64,000 bases of DNA from Kutzneria sp036403095 (GTDB lineage Bacteria; Actinomycetota; Actinomycetes; Mycobacteriales; Pseudonocardiaceae). The position numbers and the translations under genes were made by a program. The stretch is from NCBI GenBank assembly GCA_036403095.1, contig DASWRQ010000119.1:60154-124153 (forward strand), given 5' to 3'. The notes beneath the pieces are model-generated. The model was not told where the DNA came from, made no database searches, and worked only from the letters and a program-made list of their open reading frames with translations. Positions 44,249 to 52,269 of the stretch are shown here, piece by piece (the stretch's first letter is position 1; each line of letters opens with the position of its first letter).

Positions 44249-44986
44249 ATGGCGGAAACCGACGAGCAGTACGACGCGCTCGGCCAGACCTACGAGCGGG
44301 CCAAGCACATCCCCACCGGCCTGGCCGAGCAGGCCACCTTCCTGTCCGCGCTGCCCGACCTGGCCGGCAAGACCGTGCTGGACGTCGCGTGCGGAACCGG
44401 CTTCTATCCCCGCAAGTTCGTCGACCTCGGGGCCACCCGGGTCGTCGGCGTCGACTCGGCCGCCGAGATGGTGGCGTACGCGAACCACGTCGAGGGCAAG
44501 GAGCCCCGCGGCATCGAGTACCACCAGGGCGACGCGGCCGCGCTGCCGGCGCTGGGGCAGTTCGACGTCGTCACGGCGGTCTGGCTGCTCGGTTACGCCG
44601 ACAGCCCCGAGGCCCTCGACCGGATGGCGGCCAACCTCGCGGCGAACCTCGCCCCCGGCGGCACGCTCGTGGTCCTGGCGCCCAATCCCGACGCCGACTT
44701 CGACATCCTCGCCGGCCCCTACGGCCGCTACGGCTACGACGTGATCAGGACGGCCGAGCCGACCTTCCGGCAGCCGGTCTCGGTCCGCGTGCTGGACGCC
44801 CCGGCCTTCGCCTTCGACTCCTTCTTCTGGCCGCCGGGCGCGTTCGAGGCCGCCCTCGGCCGCGCCGGCCTGGTCGAGGTGCGCCGGGCCCCCACCGTCG
44901 TCCCGGACGACGACCGCGGCGAACAGTTCTGGGCCGACCTCCGGCGCAGCCCCAGCTTCGCGGTGTTCACCGCGCGTTCGAACTAG
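44249..44986 (+). CDS. class I SAM-dependent methyltransferase
   Basis: A 245-residue soluble protein. VLDVACGTG (about 43-51) is motif I binding the SAM methionine/ribose, GVDSAAEMV is motif II, GDAAALP motif III and FDVVTAVWLLGY the post-motif region, giving a complete Rossmann methyltransferase fold. The C-terminal half (DSFFWPPGAFEAALGRAGL) is typical of small-molecule methyltransferases of the UbiE/toxin-resistance type. The ATG at 44249 is chosen because conserved sequence begins there; longer in-frame starts would run through the 44058-44107 inverted repeat. The substrate cannot be inferred. It ends in front of a bidirectional terminator shared with the convergent DUF1540 gene. Confidence 0.9.
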   Translation: MAETDEQYDALGQTYERAKHIPTGLAEQATFLSALPDLAGKTVLDVACGTGFYPRKFVDLGATRVVGVDSAAEMVAYANHVEGKEPRGIEYHQGDAAALPALGQFDVVTAVWLLGYADSPEALDRMAANLAANLAPGGTLVVLAPNPDADFDILAGPYGRYGYDVIRTAEPTFRQPVSVRVLDAPAFAFDSFFWPPGAFEAALGRAGLVEVRRAPTVVPDDDRGEQFWADLRRSPSFAVFTARSN

Positions 44987-45001
44987 GAAATGACGCCGAT
45001 T

Positions 45002-45030
45002 CGCGGCCGGGGAACGTTTCCCCGGCCGCG
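45002..45030. terminator. bidirectional terminator hairpin
   Basis: A perfect 13-bp stem (CGCGGCCGGGGAA with TTCCCCGGCCGCG) with a 3-base loop lies between the convergent stops at 44986 and 45036. No T-run follows, as is common in actinomycetes. Confidence 0.9.
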
Positions 45031-45035
45031 AACAG

Positions 45036-45338
45036 CTAGCCCCTGGTGTAGGTCATGCAGTTGCTCGCGTGCCCGCCCTCCCCCGGCGCCACCCGCACGC
45101 CGTCCGCCGCGGTGCACTCGAGGTCCTGGTTGTGCAGGCAGTCGCTCCGGGAGCAGGCCCCGACCTGCGCCATCACCCGGGGCAGGCCGCCCTTGCGGGC
45201 CAACGGGATGAACGTGGCGCAGTCGGCGCTGCCGTTCTCGCCGCTGACCGTGATCGCGAACGCGTGGCACCCGTCGTGGTTGTACGAGCAGCCGGTCACC
45301 GTGCATTCGCTGACGACCGGCATTTCCGTGGTGGTCAT
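45036..45338 (-). CDS. DUF1540 domain-containing Cys-rich protein (two units)
   Basis: 100 residues with GAGGAG six bases before the ATG. Eight cysteines fall in two similar sets: C12, C17, C24, C40 and C62, C67, C75, C94, each beginning C-x4-C-x-Y/H-N and including an H/A-FAITV or ECTA segment, as in DUF1540 repeats. The spacing suggests metal binding, but no function is established for the family. A lone gene, divergent from the GNAT gene and convergent with the methyltransferase. Confidence 0.85.
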   Translation of the reverse strand: MTTTEMPVVSECTVTGCSYNHDGCHAFAITVSGENGSADCATFIPLARKGGLPRVMAQVGACSRSDCLHNQDLECTAADGVRVAPGEGGHASNCMTYTRG

Positions 45339-45538
45339 GAGCTCTCCTCATGGCGTCGGGTTCGGCGAACACGACGCTCCCATCGGGCACCCATGATCGC
45401 AACGCGAAAACAATGAGGCGAGGCTGAGCTAATGTCCACAAAAAGGTCGCCCTCGGCCGTGAACGCGGGTAGCGAAGCGCGCCTTTTCGGCCACCATGAG
45501 CCATGCTCGGCCCCGCCGCGGGGGTAGCGTACCGAGCC
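45339..45538. promoter_or_regulatory. divergent intergenic region between DUF1540 and GNAT genes
   Basis: About 200 bp that must contain both promoters. It includes an AT-richer stretch near 45398-45450 (CGCGAAAACAATGAGG and GTCCACAAAAAGG). I see no confident -35/-10 pair and no strong dyad. Confidence 0.4.
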
Positions 45539-46309
45539 ATGGGCCAGCTGATCGATGCCAACGCCACCGCGAACGCCTTCTACGCCACGCTCAGCCGGTT
45601 CACCCAGTTGTGCCCGGGCATGCTCATGCGCGAGGGCGCGGCCGGCACGAAGCTGATGTACGCGGGCATCCCGATGTCCACTTTGAACTGTGTGGCCGTC
45701 GCACTCGACCCCGATCTGGCCGAGGTGGACACGTTCGCCAAGGAAATGTCCACAATGGGCGTGCCGTGGAGCATCCAGACCCGGGGTGAGCCCGACGCCG
45801 GCGTGCTCGACGTCGCCGCCCGGCACGGCCGCACCAACGCCAGCACGGTGCCGCTGCTGGCCGCCGACATCGCGCAGCTGCTGCCGTCGCTGCCGACCGA
45901 CCTCCCGGCCGGCACCACCGTGCGGGAGATCTCCGGCCAGCACGGCGATGTGTACGCGGCGGTGCTGGCCGAGGGCTTCGAGATGCCGCCGGAGATGGCG
46001 GCCGTCTTCGCCGGACCCGCCCTGCTCGACGCCCCCGACTGCACCGCGTTCGTGCTGGAGGTGGCCGGCGAGGCCGTCGCCGCCGGCTTCAACATCGTCG
46101 TCGGCGACCAGGTCGGCCTGTACAACGGCACCGTGCCGGCCCGCCACCGGCGGCACGGCTACTACCGCGCCCTCGTCGCCGCCCGCCTCCGGCACGCCGT
46201 GGCCGCCGGCGCACGCCACGGCTTCACCCAGAACACCAAGATGTCCCGCCCGCTCTACGAGTCGCTCGGCTTCGAACTGGTCGAGGACTGGACCTACCTG
46301 GGCGGCTGA
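45539..46309 (+). CDS. GNAT-family N-acetyltransferase
   Basis: 256 residues from the ATG at 45539 (MGQLIDANATANAF); an alternative ATG 36 bases upstream would add 12 unconserved residues. Residues of about 130-255 are the GNAT core: AFVLEVAGEAVAAGFNIVVGDQVGLYNGTVPARHRRHGYYRAL contains the beta4 strand and the R-x-x-G/H-x-G/Y acetyl-CoA pyrophosphate loop (ARHRRHGYYRAL), and NTKMSRPLYESLGFEL is the typical helix alpha4/beta strand ending. The N-terminal half (about 20-120) is a second, weaker GNAT-like or unknown domain. The acceptor substrate is unknown. It ends before a terminator shared with convergent mshC. Confidence 0.85.
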   Translation: MGQLIDANATANAFYATLSRFTQLCPGMLMREGAAGTKLMYAGIPMSTLNCVAVALDPDLAEVDTFAKEMSTMGVPWSIQTRGEPDAGVLDVAARHGRTNASTVPLLAADIAQLLPSLPTDLPAGTTVREISGQHGDVYAAVLAEGFEMPPEMAAVFAGPALLDAPDCTAFVLEVAGEAVAAGFNIVVGDQVGLYNGTVPARHRRHGYYRALVAARLRHAVAAGARHGFTQNTKMSRPLYESLGFELVEDWTYLGG

Positions 46310-46334
46310 AGGCTCCGCAGCACAGCAAGAACAC

Positions 46335-46368
46335 CGCGCGCCGCCGCCGATCCTGACGGCGGCGCGCG
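46335..46368. terminator. bidirectional terminator hairpin
   Basis: A 12-bp perfect stem (CGCGCGCCGCCG with CGGCGGCGCGCG) with a 10-base loop lies between the convergent GNAT stop (46309) and mshC stop (46381). Confidence 0.85.
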
Positions 46369-46380
46369 TGCGAGGATCCG

Positions 46381-47619
46381 TCAGAGCTCGATGCCCAGCA
46401 GGGCGTCCACGGCCGTGCGGATCAGGCCCGGCGCGGCGGCGTCGGAGCCGCCGTGGGTCAGCGCCTGCTCGGCCCAGGCATCAAGGGCGGCAAGGGCTTT
46501 CGGCGTGTCCAGGTCGTCGGACAGGTGGTCCCGCAGCCGCGCCACGGTGTCGGTCGCGTCCTGCGCCGACGACAGCGCGACCGCCTCACGCCAGCGAGCC
46601 AGGCGCGCCTCGGCCTCGGTCAGCAGGCCGTCGGTCCAGGCCCGGTCCTGACGGTAGTGCCCGGCGAACAGGGCCAGCCGGATCGCGCCCGGGTCGACGT
46701 TGTCGGCCCGCAGCCGGGACACGAACACGAGGTTGCCGCGGGACTTGGACATCTTCTCGCCGTCGAGGCCGATCATGCCGGCGTGCGCGTAGTGCCGGGC
46801 GAACGGGTGCCGGCCGGTCAGCGCCTCGGCGTGCGCGGCGCTGAACTCGTGGTGCGGGAACACCAGGTCGGAGCCGCCGCCCTGGACGTCGAAGCCGTCG
46901 CCCAGCCGGTTGAGCGCGATGGCGCTGCACTCGATGTGCCAGCCCGGCCGGCCCGCGCCCAGCTCCGACTCCCACGACGGCTCACCCGGCCGAGCCATCC
47001 GCCACAACAGCGCGTCCAGCGGGTCGCGCTTGCCGACCCGGTCCGGGTCGCCGCCGCGCTCGGCGAAGAACTCCGTCATCGTCGGGATGTCGTAGTTGGA
47101 CTCGTAGCCGAAGTGCCCCGAGGCGCTCCGATCGAAGTAGACGTCCGGGAACTCCGGGTCCTCGGCCCGGTAGGCCGCGCCGCCGGCCAGCAGCTTGGCG
47201 ATGGCCTCGACGATCTCCGGGATGGCCTCGACCGCGCCGACGAACTCGCGCGGCGGCAGCACCCGCAGCGCCACCATGTCCTCGCGGAACAGTGCCGTCT
47301 CCCGCATGCCCAGCATGACCCAGTCGTCCTGGTCGCGCTGGGCCCGCTCCAGCAACGGGTCGTCGATGTCGGTCACGTTCTGCACGTAGTGCACCTGGTG
47401 CCCGTTGTCCAGCCACTGCCGCTGCACCAGGTCGAAGGCCAGGTACGTGGCGGCGTGGCCGAGGTGGGTCGCGTCGTACGGGGTGATCCCGCAGACGTAG
47501 ATGGTCGCCGTCTCGCCGGGGGCGGTCGGCCGGACCTGCGCGGTCGAGGTGTCGAACAGCCGCAGGGGTCGGGGCGTGCCGGGGACCCGGGGTACCGGGA
47601 CTGAGGACCAGGTCTGCAT
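46381..47619 (-). CDS. mshC: L-cysteine:1D-myo-inositol 2-amino-2-deoxy-alpha-D-glucopyranoside ligase MshC
   Basis: 412 residues from the ATG at 47619, the standard MshC length. It catalyses the ATP-dependent joining of cysteine to GlcN-Ins in mycothiol biosynthesis. It is a cysteinyl-tRNA synthetase relative: YVCGITPYDATHLGHA holds zinc-ligand C43 and the HIGH-type motif H52-L-G-H55; GWHIECSA holds the second zinc Cys, with PHHE as zinc His; KMSKS is at 289-293. It lacks the long C-terminal anticodon-binding domain of true CysS (about 460 residues or more), separating MshC from CysS. Mycothiol is an actinobacterial thiol, supporting the taxonomic reading. Its upstream neighbour on the same strand is the DUF6541-like gene, 59 bp away. 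Confidence 0.96.
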   Translation of the reverse strand: MQTWSSVPVPRVPGTPRPLRLFDTSTAQVRPTAPGETATIYVCGITPYDATHLGHAATYLAFDLVQRQWLDNGHQVHYVQNVTDIDDPLLERAQRDQDDWVMLGMRETALFREDMVALRVLPPREFVGAVEAIPEIVEAIAKLLAGGAAYRAEDPEFPDVYFDRSASGHFGYESNYDIPTMTEFFAERGGDPDRVGKRDPLDALLWRMARPGEPSWESELGAGRPGWHIECSAIALNRLGDGFDVQGGGSDLVFPHHEFSAAHAEALTGRHPFARHYAHAGMIGLDGEKMSKSRGNLVFVSRLRADNVDPGAIRLALFAGHYRQDRAWTDGLLTEAEARLARWREAVALSSAQDATDTVARLRDHLSDDLDTPKALAALDAWAEQALTHGGSDAAAPGLIRTAVDALLGIEL

Positions 47620-47678
47620 GACACCGACACTAACTTGGGCGCCCAGGTGGGACAGCACACCCCGTCCGACCGGCCGAA

Positions 47679-49598
47679 TCAGCCGTCCACGATCTGGGAC
47701 GACACCGCGTAGATCGTGGTCTGGGAATTCCGCCACACCACTTTCAGGCTCCGGACCTGGTCAAGTCCCCGCAGACCGGGGATGTGGGACGGCGGGGCGC
47801 CGACGATCTGCCCCTGCGACAGGAAGACATAGCGGATGTGCAGGTCGCGCACGGCCGCCCGGACCGCGGGATCGGTGTCCAGCCGGGCGAAGCCGTCGTA
47901 CAGGAGCATGCGCTCCTGGCCGGCCGGGACCGCGTCCCCCGGCAGGATCAGGGCGTGCCCGAACACCGGGTGCGCGCCGGCCAGCGACCACATCCAGGGC
48001 GAGCCGTCGTACGGGTCGTTCATCACCAGCGAGCCGGGCGGGGCCAGCCGGGCCAGCTCCTGCATGCCGGCCGCCATGGTGTGCGAGACCACCGGGCCGT
48101 CGGAGAACGCCTGGGCCAGGCGGACGGTGTTGCGGCTGACGTAGAGGCCCTTGGTGGCGGTGATCACCAGCAGCGCCACCAGCGCGACCGCGGCCGCGGA
48201 GGTCAGGCGCGGCGTGAGCCGGCTGAGCAGGCGGGCGATCGTGACCAGGCCCACGGCGGCCAGCACCACCGAGCCCATCGCGCCGATCGCGTCCAGCCGC
48301 CAGGAGTCGTTCCACCACGGCTGCGTGACCGCCCGCACCCAGGGCGCCTCGGAGGACGAGTCCAGCACGAACAGCACCGCGAACACCGCGCCGCCCACCA
48401 GCCACCACAGCAGCGGCCTGGTGCTCTTCAGCAGGAACAGGCCGACCACGCCGACCGCGCACAGGCCGGCCAGCCAGATCTCCGGCAGGCCGATCGACCG
48501 GCTGCCGGTGGTGAACTGCTCGACCGCCTGCCAGGCCGTCCAGTCCGCCTTCCAGGCCGACCCGCCGCCGCCGGCCGCACTGAGCGTGCCCAGCACCTGG
48601 AAGACGCCGGTGACGCCGCCGACTACGGCGATGAGCAGCAGGGTTCGGAGGTCGGCCAGCGGGACCCGGCGCTGCTTGATCCAGCGCTGGGCCAGGAAGA
48701 ACGCCGCCGGGATGACCGCCGCGACGGTCACGCTGGGATGCACCGCCGTCAGGCCGACGCCGGCGACGGCCGTGGTGATGATCGTGCCGGCGCTCGGTGC
48801 GGCCAGGGCCCGGCCGAGCAGCGCCAGCATGGCCGGGATGAGGGCCACGCCCGCGGTGAAGGGGAACAGCGGTCCCCAGGTGAGAGTGTCGTAAGGGAAT
48901 TGGGTGAATGCGCAGGCCAGGACGCCCGATGCCGCCGCCAGCGCCGGCGCTCTTGTCGTCTCGGCCACCAATACGGCAATCGACAGGCTGAACAGGCCGA
49001 CCTGGAACCCATTGCTCACGTCCATCACCTGCGGCACCGGCCAGCCGCCGATCTGCTGCACGGTCGCGTCCAGCACGTGATAGGCGTTCGGATAGAAGAA
49101 ATTGCTGCTCGCGGTCGCGTTGATGGCTTTCAGCGCGCCCGGCGACGAGTTGCCCGAGTCGGCGATGAATCGGATCGCGTTGGCGTGGAACGAGGCGTCC
49201 CACCACTGCGGGATCGCCGTGAAGCCGCTCGCCCGTCCCATCGCCAGCAGGCCGACCACGGTCGCCACCAGCACCGCCCCGGCCAGCATCCAGTGCCTTG
49301 ACCTGGGCCAATCCAGTGTCGGCCCCCGGTCGGCCGACCGGAACAGCCGGCCGACGCCGTACGCCACCGCCGCGCACAGCAGGCTCGCGCCGAGCAGCGT
49401 AAGAGCATTCCACCGTAGTCCGATCAGCGGTACTAACGGCCCGAAAACACCGATAACGCCATAGGTCAGCACGGGTGCCGCGGCAGCCGACAACCAGCCA
49501 CGAATTCCTGACGCGTACCCGACAAGCAGCCCCGGCGCAATGGCGACCACCAAATAAACGGCAGCCGTCATCGCGACGGCGAACGCCGCCCCGCTCAT
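47679..49598 (-). CDS. polytopic membrane protein, GT-C-like (DUF6541-type)
   Basis: 639 residues with about 12-14 transmembrane helices through residue 500, then a soluble C-terminal domain (RLAPPGSLVMNDPYDGSPWMWSLAGAHPVFGH...). A loop after the third or fourth helix has QWWDASFHANAIRFI, and FFYPNAYHVLDATV follows, an arrangement like the acceptor-side loop of GT-C glycosyltransferases and actinobacterial DUF6541 proteins. It probably transfers a sugar from a polyprenyl donor to a cell-envelope glycan; donor and acceptor are unknown. The ATG at 49598 is followed at once by a transmembrane helix. mshC downstream probably shares the transcript. Confidence 0.8.
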   Translation of the reverse strand: MSGAAFAVAMTAAVYLVVAIAPGLLVGYASGIRGWLSAAAAPVLTYGVIGVFGPLVPLIGLRWNALTLLGASLLCAAVAYGVGRLFRSADRGPTLDWPRSRHWMLAGAVLVATVVGLLAMGRASGFTAIPQWWDASFHANAIRFIADSGNSSPGALKAINATASSNFFYPNAYHVLDATVQQIGGWPVPQVMDVSNGFQVGLFSLSIAVLVAETTRAPALAAASGVLACAFTQFPYDTLTWGPLFPFTAGVALIPAMLALLGRALAAPSAGTIITTAVAGVGLTAVHPSVTVAAVIPAAFFLAQRWIKQRRVPLADLRTLLLIAVVGGVTGVFQVLGTLSAAGGGGSAWKADWTAWQAVEQFTTGSRSIGLPEIWLAGLCAVGVVGLFLLKSTRPLLWWLVGGAVFAVLFVLDSSSEAPWVRAVTQPWWNDSWRLDAIGAMGSVVLAAVGLVTIARLLSRLTPRLTSAAAVALVALLVITATKGLYVSRNTVRLAQAFSDGPVVSHTMAAGMQELARLAPPGSLVMNDPYDGSPWMWSLAGAHPVFGHALILPGDAVPAGQERMLLYDGFARLDTDPAVRAAVRDLHIRYVFLSQGQIVGAPPSHIPGLRGLDQVRSLKVVWRNSQTTIYAVSSQIVDG

Positions 49599-49716
49599 GT
49601 TGTTCCCCCCAGATCAGCGCACTCGGCGACCGCCGACCGTCCGACGATCACACTCATTGTGCCGTACCTTGAGGAGACGGATCTTCTGAATTACCGTTGC
49701 CCCGTGACTCGGGTCG

Positions 49717-49953
49717 TTATCGACCTGAGACCGGGGCCGTGAAGCCGCGGAAGGAGACGACGGCGTCGGGATCGCCGACGGCGGCCAGGTTGTAGGCCAG
49801 CGAGCCGCCGAGGCAGAAGCCCAGGGCGCCGGTCCGCTCCAGTTCCACTTCGGCGGCCAGGACCCGTACATCCCTCGCGACGCCGTCGCCCAGGTCGAGG
49901 CCGCCGTCGCCGGCCGTCCCGGCGTCGAGATCCACGTCCAGGAACAGGCGCAT
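49717..49953 (-). pseudogene. dienelactone hydrolase fragment
   Basis: A 78-codon remnant. GALGFCLGGSLAYNLAA contains the G-F-C-L-G-G nucleophile elbow of dienelactone hydrolases and DAVVSFRGF the strand that follows. The usual protein is about 230-250 residues; both the front (beta strands before the nucleophile) and the back (Asp and His of the triad) are missing. A copy of the 45-bp interspersed repeat lies directly beside it at 49957-50000. I read it as decayed. Confidence 0.7.
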
Positions 49954-49956
49954 TGA

Positions 49957-50000
49957 CCCCCGCGAGTCACGCGCTCAGACCCACCGAATGTCGGTTTCGA
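49957..50000 (-). repeat. interspersed repeat, copy 1 (inverted orientation, most diverged)
   Basis: The reverse complement reads CTCGAAACCGACATTCGG then ...CTGAGCGCGTGACTCGCG. It shares GAAACCGACATTC and GCGTGACTCGC with copies 2 and 3. Confidence 0.7.
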
Positions 50001-50095
50001 GCACATTCGACTGGCACATGAGCGTCGTTGTTGCCTCCGCACGTCACACGCGGTCCGCATGTGACACCGGGGCGGTGGACGAGACTCGGGTCTCG

Positions 50096-50158
50096 GGTCT
50101 ACCGGAAACCGACATTCACCCTGCCTGAGAGCGTGACTCGCCGGGGTTTCGGTAGACC
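50096..50158 (+). repeat. interspersed repeat, copy 2, with terminal inverted repeats
   Basis: The core GAAACCGACATTCACCC then TGCCTGAGAGCGTGACTCGC is bounded by GGTCTACCGGAAACC (50096-50110) and the inverted GGTTTCGGTAGACC (50145-50158), that is, 14-15 bp terminal inverted repeats differing by one indel. The right half encodes the last residues of the neighbouring methyltransferase (YRNPGESRSQAG, minus strand). A MITE-like or terminator-like element. Confidence 0.75.
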
Positions 50159-50733
50159 ATGAGGTAGCGCCAGAAGAGCAGGATGCGGATGGTGCGGCCG
50201 GGAAGCTGGAGGGCCGAGTCGCGGCGGATCTCCGTCATGGACGGCATTTCCATCTTGATCGGCGGCGGTGGCAGCAGCGGGTCGCCGCCGAGCCGTTCCC
50301 CCACGTGCACCGCGAGCCGCGCCGCCAGGTTCACCGGCGGGCCCAGCACACCCCAGCGCACCCACTCCTCCAGCGACCGGGGATGTCCCAGGCCCAGCAC
50401 CGCCAGCACGCCGCCCGGGTTCAGCCGCGCCCGCAGCGCCGTCATCGCGTCGGCCGGCATGTGGTGCAGGGCCGCCACGCAGGTGATGAAGTCGTACCGG
50501 CCCGTCGCGGCCTGCCCCTCCTCCTGCCGGTATTCGATGCTGTCCGGGCCGATCGCCCGGGCGATGTCCAGCACCCTCGTCGACACGTCGATGCCCGTCA
50601 CCGCCAGCCCCCTGGACGCCAGCCGCCGGGCCAGCTTGCCCGTGCCGCACCCCACGTCCAGCGCCGTCCGCGCCCCCGGCGGCACCTGTCGTAACAGCAG
50701 CGGGTGATAGAAGTCGTTGTGGTTGAACGGCAT
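50116..50733 (-). CDS. class I SAM-dependent methyltransferase
   Basis: 205 residues from the ATG at 50733 (MPFNHNDFYHPLLLRQVPPG). Longer in-frame starts would run into repeat copy 3 and the divergent FBP gene. TALDVGCGTGKLARRLA (about 23-39) is motif I, VTGIDVST motif II, and YDFITCVAALHHMPAD the motif IV/post-I region with HHM typical of small-molecule methyltransferases. The last ten residues (NPGESRSQAG) come from interspersed repeat copy 2, so the original C-terminus may have been replaced. Substrate unknown. Confidence 0.85.
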   Translation of the reverse strand: MPFNHNDFYHPLLLRQVPPGARTALDVGCGTGKLARRLASRGLAVTGIDVSTRVLDIARAIGPDSIEYRQEEGQAATGRYDFITCVAALHHMPADAMTALRARLNPGGVLAVLGLGHPRSLEEWVRWGVLGPPVNLAARLAVHVGERLGGDPLLPPPPIKMEMPSMTEIRRDSALQLPGRTIRILLFWRYLMVYRNPGESRSQAG

Positions 50734-50806
50734 CAGCCCATCCAACCCGATCCCCGAGCCGGACGCATGGCTGCGACGCCCATGGCCGCGCCGCCGATCA
50801 GCTGCC

Positions 50807-50855
50807 CGAAACCGACATTCGCCCTGCCTGAGAGCGGGACTCGCCTGGGTTTGGG
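50807..50855 (+). repeat. interspersed repeat, copy 3
   Basis: GAAACCGACATTCGCCC then TGCCTGAGAGCGGGACTCGC, same orientation as copy 2 and about 700 bp away, with only weak terminal inversion (CCCGAAACC / GGTTTGGGT). It lies between the divergent methyltransferase and FBP genes. Copies 2 and 3 bracket the methyltransferase. Confidence 0.75.
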
Positions 50856-50885
50856 TGCGGGGAAAAGGGGTTGTGCGGGTGAGGC

Positions 50886-51398
50886 ATGATCGGGGCCGTG
50901 GAACCTCTCGACGAAGCAACCATTCGCGCGTCCTTCGTGAACTGCTCGAAGGGGGAGGCCCGCCGGCTGAGCCTGCCGGGCCGGCTGGCCGACGTCGACT
51001 GGGCCGACCTGGACTTCCTCGGCTGGCGCGACCCGAAGGCGCCGGCCAACGCGTACCTGGTGTTGCCCCGTGACGGCAAGGTCGTCGGCCTGGCGATGCG
51101 CGCCGCGGCGCCGCATTCGAGCCAGCTCAAGCGGTCGGTGTGCGCCCTGTGCATGACGACCCACGCGGCGGCCAACGTGTCGCTGTTCGCGGCCCGCCGG
51201 ATCGGCAACGCCGGCAAGCTCGGCAACACGGTCGGCACCTACATCTGCGCCGACCTGGCCTGCAGCCTCTACGTGCGCGGCAAGCGCAAGCCGTCCACAC
51301 CGAATCCCAAATTGGCGTCCACTGTGGACGAAGACGCGGCCAGGACGATGGTCAGCCTCAACAAGTTCGTCGACGAGGTGCTCACCGACAACGCCTGA
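50886..51398 (+). CDS. FBP-domain (EF-G-binding protein C-terminal-type) zinc-finger protein
   Basis: 170 residues. A treble-clef-like four-Cys set, C86-x2-C89 (SVCALCMTTH) and C121-x4-C126 (YICADLACSLYVRG), matches the C-terminal domain of the FusB/EF-G-binding family found alone in actinobacteria. Staphylococcal FusB rescues EF-G from fusidic acid; the actinobacterial single-domain versions are annotated only by this domain and their role is not established. The ATG at 50886 follows GTGAGG; a GTG at 50898 is an alternative start. No clear partner gene; repeat copy 3 lies just upstream. Confidence 0.85.
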   Translation: MIGAVEPLDEATIRASFVNCSKGEARRLSLPGRLADVDWADLDFLGWRDPKAPANAYLVLPRDGKVVGLAMRAAAPHSSQLKRSVCALCMTTHAAANVSLFAARRIGNAGKLGNTVGTYICADLACSLYVRGKRKPSTPNPKLASTVDEDAARTMVSLNKFVDEVLTDNA

Positions 51399-51463
51399 TC
51401 CCTTGCGACAAGTGGATCAAGGGCTTCAGCTCGCGGTCAGCCGCCGCGGTTAAGGTCCCGCCC

Positions 51464-52231
51464 GTGGAGACCATCGACGACTTCGGCACGGTGCTGAGCA
51501 CGCACCGCGTGGACAACAAGCGGCGCCTGGTGACGGGCTTCTGGGCACTGGCCATCGGCGCGGTCGGCGCGGTGCTGGGTGTCTACCTGTTCGTCAACGT
51601 GGACTACACCGTGAGCTACGCGATCAACCGCAACGTCGGCGTGACGCTCGGCATCGGCCTCGTCGGCCTGTGGATGGCGGCCGTCTCGCTGGGCCGGGCG
51701 ATCCGCGGCGGCTCCGACGAGTACTTCGAGGTCCGCGAGCACGGCATCGTGCACGCCACGGCCCGGCAGGTCCGCGGCTGGACCTGGGACAGCATCGACG
51801 ACGTGGTGATCAGCCGGCCGCTGCGGGAGACCGCGCTGTCCCGGCGACTGGGCGCCGGCCGGAGCCTGGTGTCCTTCGACGACGGCCACAAGGCCCGGTT
51901 CGACGGCACGGCCGACAACCGCGAGGCCCTGGAGGCGGCGATCCGGGCGCGCTTCCCGGGAGCGGTCCGCAACGACCGTCTCGACGGGCTGCGCCGGCTC
52001 GGCGCGTGGTGGCTGGCGTTCGCCGCGGTGTTCCTCGCCGCCGGCATCTGGATGGTCGTCACGATCGCCGGCTCGAAGTCGGAGCAGATCGTGGCAACCG
52101 ACAGCGGCAGCACGGCGATCGAGGTGTCCACGGTCAGCGACGCCGGCTACCTCTGGCTGGCCGTCGGCCTGGTCGTGTGCTTCGCCGGCCTGATCACCAG
52201 CGGCGTCCTGTACCTCGGGTCCCGGCGCTGA
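51464..52231 (+). CDS. membrane protein with PH-like central domain, function unknown
   Basis: 255 residues from the GTG at 51464 (VETIDDFGTVLSTHRVDN). Two N-terminal transmembrane helices (about 22-44, 55-77) and two C-terminal ones (about 180-202, 228-250) bracket a soluble segment (EYFEVREHGIVHATARQVRGWTWDSIDDVVI...) that looks like a bacterial PH/YcxB-like beta domain. No signal peptide and no catalytic motif. Followed by a perfect-stem terminator. A hypothetical protein; the topology and PH-like reading are inference. Confidence 0.7.
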   Translation: METIDDFGTVLSTHRVDNKRRLVTGFWALAIGAVGAVLGVYLFVNVDYTVSYAINRNVGVTLGIGLVGLWMAAVSLGRAIRGGSDEYFEVREHGIVHATARQVRGWTWDSIDDVVISRPLRETALSRRLGAGRSLVSFDDGHKARFDGTADNREALEAAIRARFPGAVRNDRLDGLRRLGAWWLAFAAVFLAAGIWMVVTIAGSKSEQIVATDSGSTAIEVSTVSDAGYLWLAVGLVVCFAGLITSGVLYLGSRR

Positions 52232-52263
52232 CCGCCTGGCGTCCCCGAGGGGACGCCAGGCGG
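52232..52263. terminator. bidirectional terminator hairpin
   Basis: A perfect 15-bp stem (CCGCCTGGCGTCCCC with GGGGACGCCAGGCGG) with a tiny GA loop, probably opening to CGAG. It fills the gap between convergent stops at 52231 and 52270. Confidence 0.92.
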
Positions 52264-52269
52264 CCGAAC

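Noticed and set aside
45496..46844. Overlapping alternative frames across the GNAT and mshC genes
   Set aside because: Arg/Pro-rich shadows; the GNAT and MshC frames have clear motifs and starts.
46381..47619. Cysteinyl-tRNA synthetase
   Set aside because: HIGH/KMSKS and zinc motifs fit both, but the short length without the anticodon-binding domain fits MshC.
49757..49953. Intact dienelactone hydrolase
   Set aside because: Only the nucleophile region is present; the catalytic Asp and His and most of the fold are missing.
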